A stretch of DNA of 64,000 bases from JAJVID01 sp963743425 (GCA_963743425.1 CAVUPU010000008.1:70048-134047); one strand, 5' to 3'; shown: positions 9,160 through 18,453, numbered from the stretch's first letter. A program made the numbers and translations. Notes: generated by a model from the letters alone, not told the origin.

Positions 9160-11064
9160 TCACTTCGAAATCCGCCTGTGTGACGGAGCCTCCGCTGTCC
9201 ACCAGCAAGGTACAATATTGTCATCCGGATTGCGGTCAATCAGCTTGTTGTAGGGATCAATGCCGGCGCGCGCAGGTAGATGGTCAACCGTTACTTCGAA
9301 TTCCATTTCAGACTGCGTGATTCTGCGCTTGGCCAGGAACAGCGCCTTTTCGTTCTTCCCCCAGCCGGTAAAGAGATTCAGATCGACGACCTGGAAGACG
9401 CCGATGTCCACCAGGTCGTCGATCTGAATCTCTTTCTCGGCGCCCAGGCCGTCGGCGCGAAGCTTCTTCGCGGAGACTTTGATCTTCACGACATACTTAT
9501 TTTCCGGCGTCTTTCTCCACGTCGCCTCGACCGCGCGGTAGTCGTAGAGCGTGATCGTCTCGAACAGATCAGTGATGATGTATTTCAATTCGTCCGGGGT
9601 GGCCTCTCGCATTGCGTCCACAAAGTCGATCGAAGTTGTGTAAGGCGCTTCCTGAAACTTCACTTTCTCGAGGTATTTCCTCAAGGCCGCGTTCAACCGC
9701 TCCTCGCCGATGTAATCCTTGAGCGCGTACATCACCAGGCTGCCTTTGTTGTACCAGACGTAAGATTCGTATTGCACCCTTGAGATCGGCTGCTCCTTGC
9801 GCCGCTCCTCGGAGCGACCGCGCAGGTAGCGGTCGAGTTCATGTCTAAGATACGTTCGGATGTTTTGCGGGCCGACCTCCTTCTCCATGACCATGAGCGC
9901 CGAATACTCGGCCAGCGACTCTGTGAGCATACCCGATCCCTGCGCGTAAGCTCCAAAGACCTGATGTCCCCACCACTGGTGGGCCAACTCGTGCCCGGTC
10001 ACGTAAAACGGGACGTCCAGGTCGTCTTCCTGCGATCCATGCGCGATAAAGCCGATGCCCTCGGAATAGGGTATGGTGTTCGGGAATGCTGCTGCGAAAG
10101 ATCGGTAGCGCGGGAATTCCAGAATGCGGAACTGCCGAAACTGATACGGGCCGAAATGTGTGGTGAAGTAATCCAGCCCTTTCTTCGTCGATTCGATCAT
10201 CCGCGCGACGTTGTATTCGTGCTTGCGGTCGTAATAGACCTCGATGCTTACGTCGTTCCACTTATCCCGCCTGACCTCGTACTTGCCGGAGATGAACGAG
10301 TAGTGGTTGACGATCTTCGTGTCGCCCATGTCATAGGCGAAATAGCGCCGTCCGTTCTCCGTCCACTCGCGCTGCAAATAACCCGGCGCGATCGCGATCT
10401 GATCGGGCGATGAGCTGACCACGCATTTAAAGTGGATCCAGTCGGAGTCGTGCGAGAAGAAGCTTATGTTGCGCGCCTTCGGGTCTTCCGGCGAGGGCAA
10501 ATCGGGCGCCGGCCCCAACCCCTGATCGCGGCGCTCGTCGTCGTCGTTCAGCTCGAATTTCCGGTCGTAACCGATAACCGGAAAATAATCCCTGTCGAAG
10601 AATGTGCCGTTGTAGGCGAATTCCGGCCTCTCTCCGCCGTCGCGGAACCCTTTGTTCTCATAGGCGACGTTGAAGTCCATCCGCAGCGACTCCGCCGGTT
10701 TGAGCGGTTCGGTGAGCTGGTAGATGTGATAGCCGAGTTCCTTGTCCGCGAGGGTCTCTTTGAAATTGCGGTCGAACGAGAGCTTCTTCAAAGATTCGTA
10801 TCCGTCGAGAACGTGCAGGTCCGTGATCGGCTGATCGGTCTTATTGATCAGCGTGAACACTCCGGTCGCGGCGAATGACCGGCGTTCGGGGAAGATGTTG
10901 ACTTTCAGGTCGACCGCGGTGATTTTGGGTTGCGGGAGCCCTTCGTACTTTTTGTACTGCTTCTCATACCTCGCCTGTATGACCCGACTGGACTCGGAGT
11001 CTTCGTATTTATTCACCCGGCGCGTGTTGTGATATATGTAGCCGCCGATGGCGATGAAAGCCAC
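9160..11064 (-). CDS. M1-family (gluzincin) metallopeptidase, C-terminal half of an ABC-permease/M1 fusion type
   Basis: A 634-residue zinc peptidase. The catalytic motif HELAHQWWGH lies near residue 356 with the third zinc ligand in ESLAEY near 383, as in M1 aminopeptidases. The sequence resembles the C-terminal half of long proteins in which an ABC-2-type permease is fused to an M1 domain: one membrane segment, then the peptidase. The permease half is missing. The start is a GTG at 11064, but coding similarity appears to continue upstream to about 11100 in this frame, where it runs into a different membrane protein in another frame. The last 15 residues also diverge from the expected ending. 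It is either a rearranged gene or a remnant. Confidence 0.75.
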   Translation of the reverse strand: MAFIAIGGYIYHNTRRVNKYEDSESSRVIQARYEKQYKKYEGLPQPKITAVDLKVNIFPERRSFAATGVFTLINKTDQPITDLHVLDGYESLKKLSFDRNFKETLADKELGYHIYQLTEPLKPAESLRMDFNVAYENKGFRDGGERPEFAYNGTFFDRDYFPVIGYDRKFELNDDDERRDQGLGPAPDLPSPEDPKARNISFFSHDSDWIHFKCVVSSSPDQIAIAPGYLQREWTENGRRYFAYDMGDTKIVNHYSFISGKYEVRRDKWNDVSIEVYYDRKHEYNVARMIESTKKGLDYFTTHFGPYQFRQFRILEFPRYRSFAAAFPNTIPYSEGIGFIAHGSQEDDLDVPFYVTGHELAHQWWGHQVFGAYAQGSGMLTESLAEYSALMVMEKEVGPQNIRTYLRHELDRYLRGRSEERRKEQPISRVQYESYVWYNKGSLVMYALKDYIGEERLNAALRKYLEKVKFQEAPYTTSIDFVDAMREATPDELKYIITDLFETITLYDYRAVEATWRKTPENKYVVKIKVSAKKLRADGLGAEKEIQIDDLVDIGVFQVVDLNLFTGWGKNEKALFLAKRRITQSEMEFEVTVDHLPARAGIDPYNKLIDRNPDDNIVPCWWTAEAPSHRRISK

Positions 11065-11747
11065 GGCGAAGAAGATTCCGACGGCGTTAATCGGAAAGCG
11101 AATCGGTCGTTGTCCTGAAAACGTTTGGCTGCCCGCTCGATCGTCCGCGCATCGGGCGGGCCATACTTCTTATGAAAATAGCGCTGCGCCGTGATGAAGA
11201 TAGCGACGTAAGCGATCATACCCGCCAACGCGATCATCCCTGCTCGCTCCATCTCATGGCTTGTGGGCTGGCGGGTGATATAGATCATTGCCCATGCCCC
11301 CAACGACAGAGTGACGATGATAGTCCCCAAATTAAACCATTTCTCCCGTCTCGATCTATTCCGAAGGAATCGTTCTATCCACGAGAACAGCACTGGCCAG
11401 GCAATGAGATATCCTACCACTGCCGATCCGAGGATAACTGCCAGCACGACATCATTCGAAACGTCAGCGACTCTCGCTCCATTGGAGTCGAGGCAGAGGA
11501 CGCGGTATTTGAAGGGCGGCGGCGCATAGCGCCCAATTGAGCGTTCTATCTCGTTTTTATTTTTACGCTCCATAACCAGGCTGGCGCTTTCGGGGCAGAA
11601 TCTATTGCTTATGCCGGGGAGGCGATCGATGAGCGGTGTGGAAGCAAAAGGCGTGTCGAGAAGGATCAACCAGCCTAGATGGATGAAGATCATCGACCCG
11701 ACCAGGGAAATTACACTGGCCAAAATCAAGCGAAGGATCAGATCCAT
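11013..11747 (-). CDS. Uncharacterised multi-pass membrane protein, 3' end running into the M1 gene
   Basis: About 244 residues from the Met at 11747, which follows a GGAG site; a longer frame begins at 11792. Hydrophobic segments lie near the N-terminus and centre, flanking a soluble loop with the pattern YRVLCLDSNG. No family is recognised. The last 20 or so residues are read from the M1 gene in the wrong frame, so the natural C-terminus is probably lost or altered. The frames switch around 11080-11110, which points to a deletion that joined two genes or to a base error. Confidence 0.6.
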   Translation of the reverse strand: MDLILRLILASVISLVGSMIFIHLGWLILLDTPFASTPLIDRLPGISNRFCPESASLVMERKNKNEIERSIGRYAPPPFKYRVLCLDSNGARVADVSNDVVLAVILGSAVVGYLIAWPVLFSWIERFLRNRSRREKWFNLGTIIVTLSLGAWAMIYITRQPTSHEMERAGMIALAGMIAYVAIFITAQRYFHKKYGPPDARTIERAAKRFQDNDRFAFRLTPSESSSPWLSSPSAATYITTRAG

Positions 11748-11761
11748 ATCGTCGCTCCGTA

Positions 11762-11840
11762 AAATGATTTTCGGAGGTTTTACGACGCCCATCGTCGCGC
11801 TGTCAAATGATTTTCAGGGGTTTTGCGACGCCCGTCGCCC
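11762..11840. repeat. Imperfect 43-bp tandem duplication
   Basis: A block starting AAATGATTTTC and ending in a GACGCCC-TCGCC sequence occurs twice with period 43 (11762-11798 and 11805-11840), with several mismatches. It lies in the upstream region of the minus-strand membrane protein gene, between it and the divergent symporter gene. Confidence 0.7.
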
Positions 11841-11931
11841 CACTTGCCCGCGTAATTTGCTATGATCCGCCCGCCCGCGCCGAGGCTCGGGTGATCCGCG
11901 AACCGCATTCTCTCAAGGAGGCTCGTACAGA

Positions 11932-13539
11932 TTGATCCCCGCCCTTTTCGTCTTCGCATACCTGGCGATCGTCATTTACATCGGTGTCTTCGCTTTCCGC
12001 CGCAAAGTGGGCGGGCATCCGGCGGAGGATTATTTCCTGGCCAATCGCGCGCTGGGCCAGTTCGTCTTTCTGCTCTCGCTCTTCGGCACGAATATGACGG
12101 CGTTCGCGGTCCTCGGCTCGTCGGGCCATGCGTTCTCGAACGGCATCGTGACTTATGGGTTGATGGCTTCGTCATCGGCGCTCATCGTGCCGCTGTCGCT
12201 GTTCCTGATCGGGACGCGCGTCTGGGCGATGGGCAAGCGATACGGATTCATTACGCCGGTGCAGATGTTCCGCGACCGCTGGGAATGCGGCCACATCGGC
12301 ACGGTCATCACGATCGTGCAGGCTGCGCTCCTCGTGCCCTACATCATTATCGGCGTGATGGGCGGCGGAACGGCGCTTTACGCCATCAGCGGCGGGCGCA
12401 TCCCGTTCTGGATCGGCGGCGCGGTGGTCGCGATGGTGGTGATGATCTACGTCTTCTTCGGCGGGATGCGCGGCACGGCCTGGGTCAATACTTTTCAGAC
12501 GACCCTGTTTCTGCTCTTCGGCGCAATCGCGCTGGTCGTGATCGGCGTGGGGATGGGAGGTTTCGGGAACGCGGTGAATGAACTGCTTGCCTCGCCTTCA
12601 ACGTCGTCGCTGCTGACGCGTGAAAAGATTTCACCGCTCTTCTTCTTCAGTTACACATTTATTCCGCTCTCTTCGATCAACTTCCCGCATATCATCATCT
12701 TCTGTCTGACGGCGCAGCGGATGCAGCATTTCAAAAAGACTGTCATCCTCTACCCGATCTGCATGCTGGCGATCTGGCTGCCGGCGGTCTTTCTGGGCGT
12801 GGCCGCGAATCGGGCCGCCGAAGTCCCCGCGATTCGCGCGAAGCTCGAAGCCCGTCAAACATTAGCCTCGCAGGGCGCGACGCTTCCGCCGGAAGAGCGG
12901 AACGAATTGCGGGCGAAATCGGCCGGCGACGACATTCTGCTCAGACTGCTCGAACATTACGCGCCGTTGTGGCTCGCGGGCCTGCTGGGCGCGGGGATTA
13001 TGGCGGCGGTGATGGCCAGCGATTCGCAGATTCTGGCGCTCTCGACGATGTTCTCCGAAGACATCTTCGCGTTCTATGAAGGCAAGGAGAGATTCGGCGA
13101 AAGAGCGCAGGTCGTCACGGCCCGCGTCTTCGTCATCGCGTTGACCGTCATCGCCTACGCCATCGCGCTCAAATTCCCGCAGCCAATCTTCGATCTGGCC
13201 GTTCAGTATGCGTTTTCAGGCTATTCGGCGATGATGCCGCTGCTGGTCGGGGCGCTCTTCTGGAAGGGGAGCACGAAATGGGGCGCGCTGGCGAGCGCGT
13301 TGTGGGCGGCGGCGAGTGTGATTGCCGTGGCGGTCTTTCAATCAGTCGTGACGACGCCGAAAGTCGTCTGGTCAATCGGCGGCGTCGATGTGTTGACTCG
13401 CACTTCGGCGGGCACGGCGGTGTTCGGGTTGTTGCCGGTCGTGCCCATGGTGATTGTTTCCGCGCTGTTGATGATGGTCGTTTCCTTGATGACGAAGAAG
13501 CCCGGCAAGGCGGCAATCAATCGCTATTTCTCGCATTAG
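11932..13539 (+). CDS. Sodium:solute symporter (SSS family)
   Basis: A 535-residue transporter with about 13 hydrophobic segments and family landmarks YFLANRALGQ near residue 37 and LLGAGIMAAVMASDSQILALST near 350, the last resembling the Na+-binding helix region. It starts with TTG at 11932 after a clear AAGGAGG site at 11914-11920. The family couples Na+ entry to uptake of organic solutes such as amino acids, sugars or carboxylates; the solute is not determined. The DUF3311 gene at 8566-8778, the usual companion, is displaced. A 90-bp palindrome follows the gene. Confidence 0.88.
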   Translation: MIPALFVFAYLAIVIYIGVFAFRRKVGGHPAEDYFLANRALGQFVFLLSLFGTNMTAFAVLGSSGHAFSNGIVTYGLMASSSALIVPLSLFLIGTRVWAMGKRYGFITPVQMFRDRWECGHIGTVITIVQAALLVPYIIIGVMGGGTALYAISGGRIPFWIGGAVVAMVVMIYVFFGGMRGTAWVNTFQTTLFLLFGAIALVVIGVGMGGFGNAVNELLASPSTSSLLTREKISPLFFFSYTFIPLSSINFPHIIIFCLTAQRMQHFKKTVILYPICMLAIWLPAVFLGVAANRAAEVPAIRAKLEARQTLASQGATLPPEERNELRAKSAGDDILLRLLEHYAPLWLAGLLGAGIMAAVMASDSQILALSTMFSEDIFAFYEGKERFGERAQVVTARVFVIALTVIAYAIALKFPQPIFDLAVQYAFSGYSAMMPLLVGALFWKGSTKWGALASALWAAASVIAVAVFQSVVTTPKVVWSIGGVDVLTRTSAGTAVFGLLPVVPMVIVSALLMMVVSLMTKKPGKAAINRYFSH

Positions 13540-13602
13540 ATTCGGGTTCTAAAAGCCTGGAGCAGAGTGCGATTGCGTGTAAGGGAAAGTGGCGCGATCT
13601 CT

Positions 13603-13692
13603 GGTACAGTACGGGGAGCGTCAGCGACCTGAGCATAGATCAATAAGCTTATTGATCTATGCTCAGGTCGCTGACGCTCCCCGTACTGTACC
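13603..13692. repeat. 90-bp perfect palindrome, family A copy 3
   Basis: Two 45-bp arms meet without a loop at AAG|CTT (13645-13650). The outer half carries GTACGGGGAGCGTCAGCGAC, a variant of the family A core. It follows the symporter gene and could act as a terminator hairpin. The rest of 13540-13908 holds the motif GTACACGCATTTGCAAA at 13705 and the promoter region of the kinase gene. Confidence 0.92.
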
Positions 13693-13908
13693 GCTTGCAG
13701 TCTCGTACACGCATTTGCAAACCGACATAAAGCAAAAAATCGTTTTTATCAACGCCGGATTATTGTAAGCTTGCGCCGCAGGTCGAGTTGACCTGAAGAA
13801 GCGCCATTCAACTTGCAGCCTCGACTCAGCGTCAAGCGAAATGGTTTGGCGACATCGATTCAGTTGGCGCCCGTCGGAAAATCGAATTCAGACCGGAAGG
13901 GAGAGGGC

Positions 13909-16900
13909 ATGAAATATTGTCCGAAATGCAAAACGTCGTATTCTCTTGGCCAGCGTTTCTGTTCGAATGACGGCGCTACGCTGACGCTTCAAGACCCGTA
14001 CAATCTCCTCGGCCGCGCGCTGGTGGATAAGTATCGCCTCGATGCGCTCGTCGGAATAGGCGGGATGGGGGCTGTTTACAGCGCCGTTCACCTGAGCACC
14101 GGGCGTCAAATCGCTATCAAGATACTTTTGCCCAATTTGGTCATTGGCAACCCCCGACTCCTCGAGCTTTTCGATCGCGAAGCCAGGGTCGTAGGGAAGC
14201 TCAAGCACGAAAACATCGTCGACATCATCGACGCCGGGCAGACCACGGATGGCGTCGCCTATATCGCAATGGAGTGGCTCGAAGGGCACACTCTCGAGGA
14301 AGAGATCCAGAGGAGCGGCCCGCTCAGCTTCCAGCGTGTTTCCGAAATACTCCGGCAGGTCGCAGCGGCGCTACAGGAATCCCATTCCCAACACATCATT
14401 CATCGCGATCTCAAACCCTCCAATATTTTCCTGGTGAAGCGGGGGCCCGGTCGAGAGCAGGTCAAGGTGGTTGACTTCGGAATCAGCAAGTCGATCGGCG
14501 ACACCGGAGGCGCTCCTGTCTCATCAGCGATGGGGACGCCGCAGTACGCCAGCCCGGAGCAATTCAAACTCGGTGAAAATGTAGACAGCCGAACCGACAT
14601 TTACTCGCTCGGCGTCGTGCTTTTTCAGATGCTTACAAACGCGTTGCCCTTTAATGACACTACGATCAGCGCGATCATTCATAAGCACCTGAATGAACCT
14701 CCGCCCCCACTCCGCGGCCTGCGTCAGGATATTCCGCCACCCTTAGAGGACCTGGTCATTCGCATGCTCGCCAAGCAACCGGCTGATCGCCCGCAGCGCG
14801 TGGGAGACATTCCGGATCTTTTCGATCAGGCTATCAGCGCTCATCGTGTGACCACTGTGAACGAGTCCCCAATTACGGAAGCGCATCCCGGATTTCAGCA
14901 ACGCCAGCCGCCGCCATCAATACAGGCGCCGATACAGCCTCCGGCGCAATACCCGATGCAACCTCCGCCGCAATCCCCCATGCAACCTCCGATGCAGCCC
15001 CCGCCGCAATATCCGATGCAACCTCCGGCGCAGTTCCCCATGCAGCCTCCGATGCAGCCCCCGCCGCAATATCCGATGCAGCCTCCGGCGCAATACCCCA
15101 TGCAACCCCCGATGCAGCCCCCGCCGCAATATCCGATGCAGCCTCCGATGCAATATTCAACACAGCAGCCAAAAGCATCGAAGCGGAGATGGGGGGCATG
15201 GCCTCTTGTGATCGGCGGGGCGGCCGCGCTCTTCCTTATTTTGGTGATCGGACTCGTGATCGTCCTGTATATGAGCGGTTCCGATTCCGGCTGGAAGGGA
15301 AATGTGGAGGCTGAGCGCAAAGCCTTTCGCGAAGGGCGTTATCTGGAGGCTGTCAACTTTGCTCAAGCGGCGATGAAGGAGGCCGAAGCCTTCGGGGAGC
15401 AGGACCCGCGCCTGGCTACAAGCCTGCATAACGCGGGCGAGCTATACACCAGACTGGAAAGATACGATGAGGCCGAGAGATTCCTGCAACGCGCGTTTTC
15501 AATCCGTAAAAAGGTATTGGAAGATCCGGAGACCGCTCGAACGATCTGCGCTCTGGCCAGGATGAATCACAGTCGAGGTAATAGAGACAATGCGGAACGC
15601 CTCTACCGGCAATCGCTTGCGATTCGGGAGAAAATTCTCGGCAGAGAACATCCTGATGTCGCCGAGAGTCTGACCGGTCTGGCCGGCGTTCTATCATTGA
15701 GACGAATCGACGAGGCGGAGCGATTGGCCCGGCGGTCTCTCAGCGTCAGAGAAAAGGCCCTCGGCGAGAACCATCCCGACGTGGCGGAAAGCTTGTCGAG
15801 GCTGGCTGAGGTGACCCTGGAGATAGGCAAACCCAGTGAGATAGAGTCCCATTTGCGACGCGCGATCACCATCAGAGAAACCTCCCTCGGACAAGCGCAT
15901 CCCGATCTGGCCGAAAGTCTGATAAATCTGGGTGTTTTTTTCGACAAACGGTCCCAGTGTCGAGAGGCCGAGGCGCCGATGCGACGCGGGATAGCGATCC
16001 TCGAAAACGCCTACGGAGTGAACCACTCCGTCGTGGCCAGGAGCTATCTTGCGCTTGCCAACGTGATCGCGGGGCAAAGCAGAGAATCTGAATTCGAAGA
16101 ATTGATCAATCGCGCCATCGCTGTTCTGGAAAAATCGTCAGGCCCGGAGAGCAAGGATATGGCCAGGGCGCTTTCAATCAAGGGAACGGCGCTGACGAAT
16201 CTGGGTAAGTACAAGGAAGCGGAAACTCCTCTTCTCCAGTCGCTGGCCATTCTAGAGAAATCGGAAAGGATGACGGGGGAATTGGTCGCCGAAGCTTACC
16301 TGAACCTGGCCGGCCTTTATAGCAAACAGGGTGCGTTTACCAAATCGGAAGAATATCTGAAACGCTCGACGAGCGCATACGAAACCGCTTTGGGAAAGGA
16401 TCATCCGGTATCCTCAGCCCTATTGATTGTTCAGGCGATGAATCTGGCCAGATCGAAAAGGATCGGCGAAGCTGAAGATAAACTGCGTCAAGCCGACACT
16501 GGCGTTCGAAGAGCCCATGGGACAATACGCGCTCCTTTGGCTTCTTTGTACGCGCTCGCCGGGGCGCTCCTGCTCTTTGAAAAAGGCGAGTATGACCAGG
16601 CGTCCGAGAAGATGGGAAATTTATTGCCGACCTTTGAGGATTCGCCACTGCTCTTCGGCGACTTCGTTCATTTCATTTACCTGGTCTCAGTCGCGCAGCA
16701 GATCAAACCGGTCGTCGAGGGGGTGGTCAAGATCGCTCAAGGCGCTGGACAGGTTCCGGAAGCCCAAGTCAACAGTACAATTCAGAGGATAGAAATATTG
16801 GAATCGACGGCGAAGCGCGGCATGACAGTGGTAGAAACAGAACAGTGCAAGCGAAATCAGAATCTTTTGGGAGAATACAAAACCCTGCTCGCAGTTTTGT

Positions 16901-17139
16901 ATACGATGAAAGCTCTATGCATCGATACCACAGGCGACCATCAGAACGCCATGATGGTCCTACGCGATAATTTCTCTACCATTCAGGAAAGCCTAAAGCA
17001 GGGAGGCCCCAAATCTGATGTATACAGTCTTTTTTCGCTGTATGCCAACCTGCTCAGACAAACAGGGCGATACGGCGAGGCGCAAGAGATCGAATCTTTC
17101 GTCAAAGAAATCCCCGTTGGGAACGCTTCCAAGAATTAG
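13909..17139 (+). CDS. Ser/Thr protein kinase with zinc-ribbon N-terminus, MQPP-repeat linker, membrane anchor and TPR domain
   Basis: A 1076-residue PknB-type kinase. The start at 13909 follows a GGAAGGGAGAGG site and places a CPKC...C zinc-ribbon-like segment at the N-terminus; an in-frame upstream start at 13813 is less likely. The kinase domain has GIGGMGAVY near residue 49, AIKIL near 70, HRDLKPSN near 165, DFGISK near 186 and GTPQYASPEQ near 204. Residues about 327-420 are a Pro/Gln/Met/Tyr repeat linker, followed by one membrane helix (about 436-457) and at least ten TPR units outside. This topology suggests an envelope signal receptor acting through cytoplasmic phosphorylation. An ECF sigma factor gene follows. 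Confidence 0.92.
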   Translation: MKYCPKCKTSYSLGQRFCSNDGATLTLQDPYNLLGRALVDKYRLDALVGIGGMGAVYSAVHLSTGRQIAIKILLPNLVIGNPRLLELFDREARVVGKLKHENIVDIIDAGQTTDGVAYIAMEWLEGHTLEEEIQRSGPLSFQRVSEILRQVAAALQESHSQHIIHRDLKPSNIFLVKRGPGREQVKVVDFGISKSIGDTGGAPVSSAMGTPQYASPEQFKLGENVDSRTDIYSLGVVLFQMLTNALPFNDTTISAIIHKHLNEPPPPLRGLRQDIPPPLEDLVIRMLAKQPADRPQRVGDIPDLFDQAISAHRVTTVNESPITEAHPGFQQRQPPPSIQAPIQPPAQYPMQPPPQSPMQPPMQPPPQYPMQPPAQFPMQPPMQPPPQYPMQPPAQYPMQPPMQPPPQYPMQPPMQYSTQQPKASKRRWGAWPLVIGGAAALFLILVIGLVIVLYMSGSDSGWKGNVEAERKAFREGRYLEAVNFAQAAMKEAEAFGEQDPRLATSLHNAGELYTRLERYDEAERFLQRAFSIRKKVLEDPETARTICALARMNHSRGNRDNAERLYRQSLAIREKILGREHPDVAESLTGLAGVLSLRRIDEAERLARRSLSVREKALGENHPDVAESLSRLAEVTLEIGKPSEIESHLRRAITIRETSLGQAHPDLAESLINLGVFFDKRSQCREAEAPMRRGIAILENAYGVNHSVVARSYLALANVIAGQSRESEFEELINRAIAVLEKSSGPESKDMARALSIKGTALTNLGKYKEAETPLLQSLAILEKSERMTGELVAEAYLNLAGLYSKQGAFTKSEEYLKRSTSAYETALGKDHPVSSALLIVQAMNLARSKRIGEAEDKLRQADTGVRRAHGTIRAPLASLYALAGALLLFEKGEYDQASEKMGNLLPTFEDSPLLFGDFVHFIYLVSVAQQIKPVVEGVVKIAQGAGQVPEAQVNSTIQRIEILESTAKRGMTVVETEQCKRNQNLLGEYKTLLAVLYTMKALCIDTTGDHQNAMMVLRDNFSTIQESLKQGGPKSDVYSLFSLYANLLRQTGRYGEAQEIESFVKEIPVGNASKN
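14940..15150 (+). repeat. In-frame degenerate tandem repeat in the kinase linker
   Basis: Repeats of about 60 bp encode units such as PPMQPPPQYPMQPPAQ. Successive copies are nearly identical at the DNA level, so copy number could change by slippage and alter linker length between kinase and membrane helix. Confidence 0.85.
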
Positions 17140-17155
17140 CGGCCCTCCGGTAAAC

Positions 17156-17248
17156 CTCTGGGTACGCATCGCTTCCAGCGTGCGAGGCTTCCATCACTCG
17201 TCCATTGATCGAAGCCGAGCACGCTCCCAAGCGATGCGTACCCAGGGT
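17156..17248. repeat. Interrupted inverted repeat between kinase and sigma factor genes
   Basis: The arm beginning CTGGGTACGCATCGCTT is repeated in reverse complement at 17229-17246, and an inner pair (GCGTGC..GGCTTC with GAAGCC..GCACGC) adds to the stem. It fills most of the gap before the sigma factor gene and may be a terminator or a REP-like unit. Confidence 0.75.
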
Positions 17249-17313
17249 CGAGTCGCAAAATTTTTTGAACGCAGGGCCGCGAATCCCGGTCTTAGTTGTC
17301 GTAAGGTGAATGC

Positions 17314-17925
17314 ATGAATGTCGAATGGCAGGCGATTTTGAGCGACGCGTCCCTGATGGACGAGGCAGCCAACCGCGAACTGGGCCGTGAACTGGGCCGC
17401 GAACTGGACCGCGAGTTGGAGGCCGTCGTGCGCCAGCATGCGCGGTTCGTTTACCAGATCGCGTATCTGCTGCTACGCAACCACCACGACGCCGAGGACG
17501 CGACGCAAGAGACGTTCGTGCGGGTATGGCGTTTTCGAAAACGCCTGCCCGATGTTCTCGACCGCAAGGCGTGGCTGGCGCGCATCGCCTGGCGCGTCGC
17601 GCTCGACCGCAGGAAGAACGCCGCTGAAATCTCGCTCGCCGACGCCGCCGAGGCAGTGTTCAATCTTTACGCCGCCGGCGAAAGCGCCGAGAAGATAGCC
17701 AGTGATAAGCAGATGGCCGTTTTGCTGGATCAATTGATCGCCACGCTGCCCGGCAAATTGCGCGATCCGATCCTGCTCTCACTCGATCAGGAGTTGACGC
17801 AGGCGGAGATCAGCAGGGTCCTGAACATTCCCGAAAGCTCCGTGCGCACGCGTCTGTTCCGCGCCCGCCAGATACTGCGGCAGAAGCTCTCCTCAATTCT
17901 GGAGGGAAAAAATGCGAGAAGATAA
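17314..17925 (+). CDS. ECF-type RNA polymerase sigma factor
   Basis: A 203-residue sigma-70 family protein with region 2 (pattern DAEDATQETFVRVWRF, about residues 62-78) and region 4 helix-turn-helix (LTQAEISRVLNIPESSVRTR, about 163-183); regions 1 and 3 are absent, as in ECF sigma factors. A short N-terminal segment repeats GRELGREL. It directs RNA polymerase to a small regulon, probably including this operon. Its end overlaps the next gene by 14 bp, the usual arrangement for a sigma/anti-sigma pair. The kinase upstream may feed the same signal route, which is an inference. Confidence 0.9.
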   Translation: MNVEWQAILSDASLMDEAANRELGRELGRELDRELEAVVRQHARFVYQIAYLLLRNHHDAEDATQETFVRVWRFRKRLPDVLDRKAWLARIAWRVALDRRKNAAEISLADAAEAVFNLYAAGESAEKIASDKQMAVLLDQLIATLPGKLRDPILLSLDQELTQAEISRVLNIPESSVRTRLFRARQILRQKLSSILEGKNARR

Positions 17926-18445
17926 CCGAAGCCGGGAAAAATTCGCCGAGGAATTGCTCGACGCCGCGCTCTCCAACCACTGTGGCGCGAAGCCAGCAGA
18001 CGGTCTTCAAGACCGTCTGCTGGCCAACCTGCGCCAGCAATCGCGAGCCGCGCGTCCGGTCTCGTGGAATCCGGCGCCTGTGACGGTAGCCGCGGCCATC
18101 GTGATGGCGCTCTTCGCGGTTGATCATCTGATTCATCGCCCGCCCGCATCCGATATGGCCATCGCCGCCGTATCAAGGGTAGATGAGCCGCGCGGGTCTG
18201 GCGCCTCGGACTTGACCGCCCGGCAAATGAAAGCAGGAGAGAGGGCGGTTGTGGCTGATGACGTGAAGCTTGCGAAAGCGTTCGCCGTTGCGCCCACGGC
18301 GTCGCGCCGGCGGGATTTGGCGCTCAATCCGAATTCCCGCCGCGCGGAGGAACGATCGGAGAGCGGTCTCCGGGTCGAAGAAGTGCGGATTGCCGAGATC
18401 AGGCTCGACGACATAGCCATCGGCAAGAATGAGCGCCAGGAATAG
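17912..18445 (+). CDS. Membrane protein in anti-sigma factor position
   Basis: A 177-residue protein with one membrane helix (about residues 51-70) and a charged C-terminal part. It overlaps the sigma factor gene by 14 bp and is probably translationally coupled to it. The N-terminal cytoplasmic part lacks the HxxxCxxC zinc motif of classical anti-sigma domains, so the anti-sigma role rests on position and topology only. Confidence 0.6.
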   Translation: MREDNRSREKFAEELLDAALSNHCGAKPADGLQDRLLANLRQQSRAARPVSWNPAPVTVAAAIVMALFAVDHLIHRPPASDMAIAAVSRVDEPRGSGASDLTARQMKAGERAVVADDVKLAKAFAVAPTASRRRDLALNPNSRRAEERSESGLRVEEVRIAEIRLDDIAIGKNERQE

Positions 18446-18453
18446 AGGATGGA

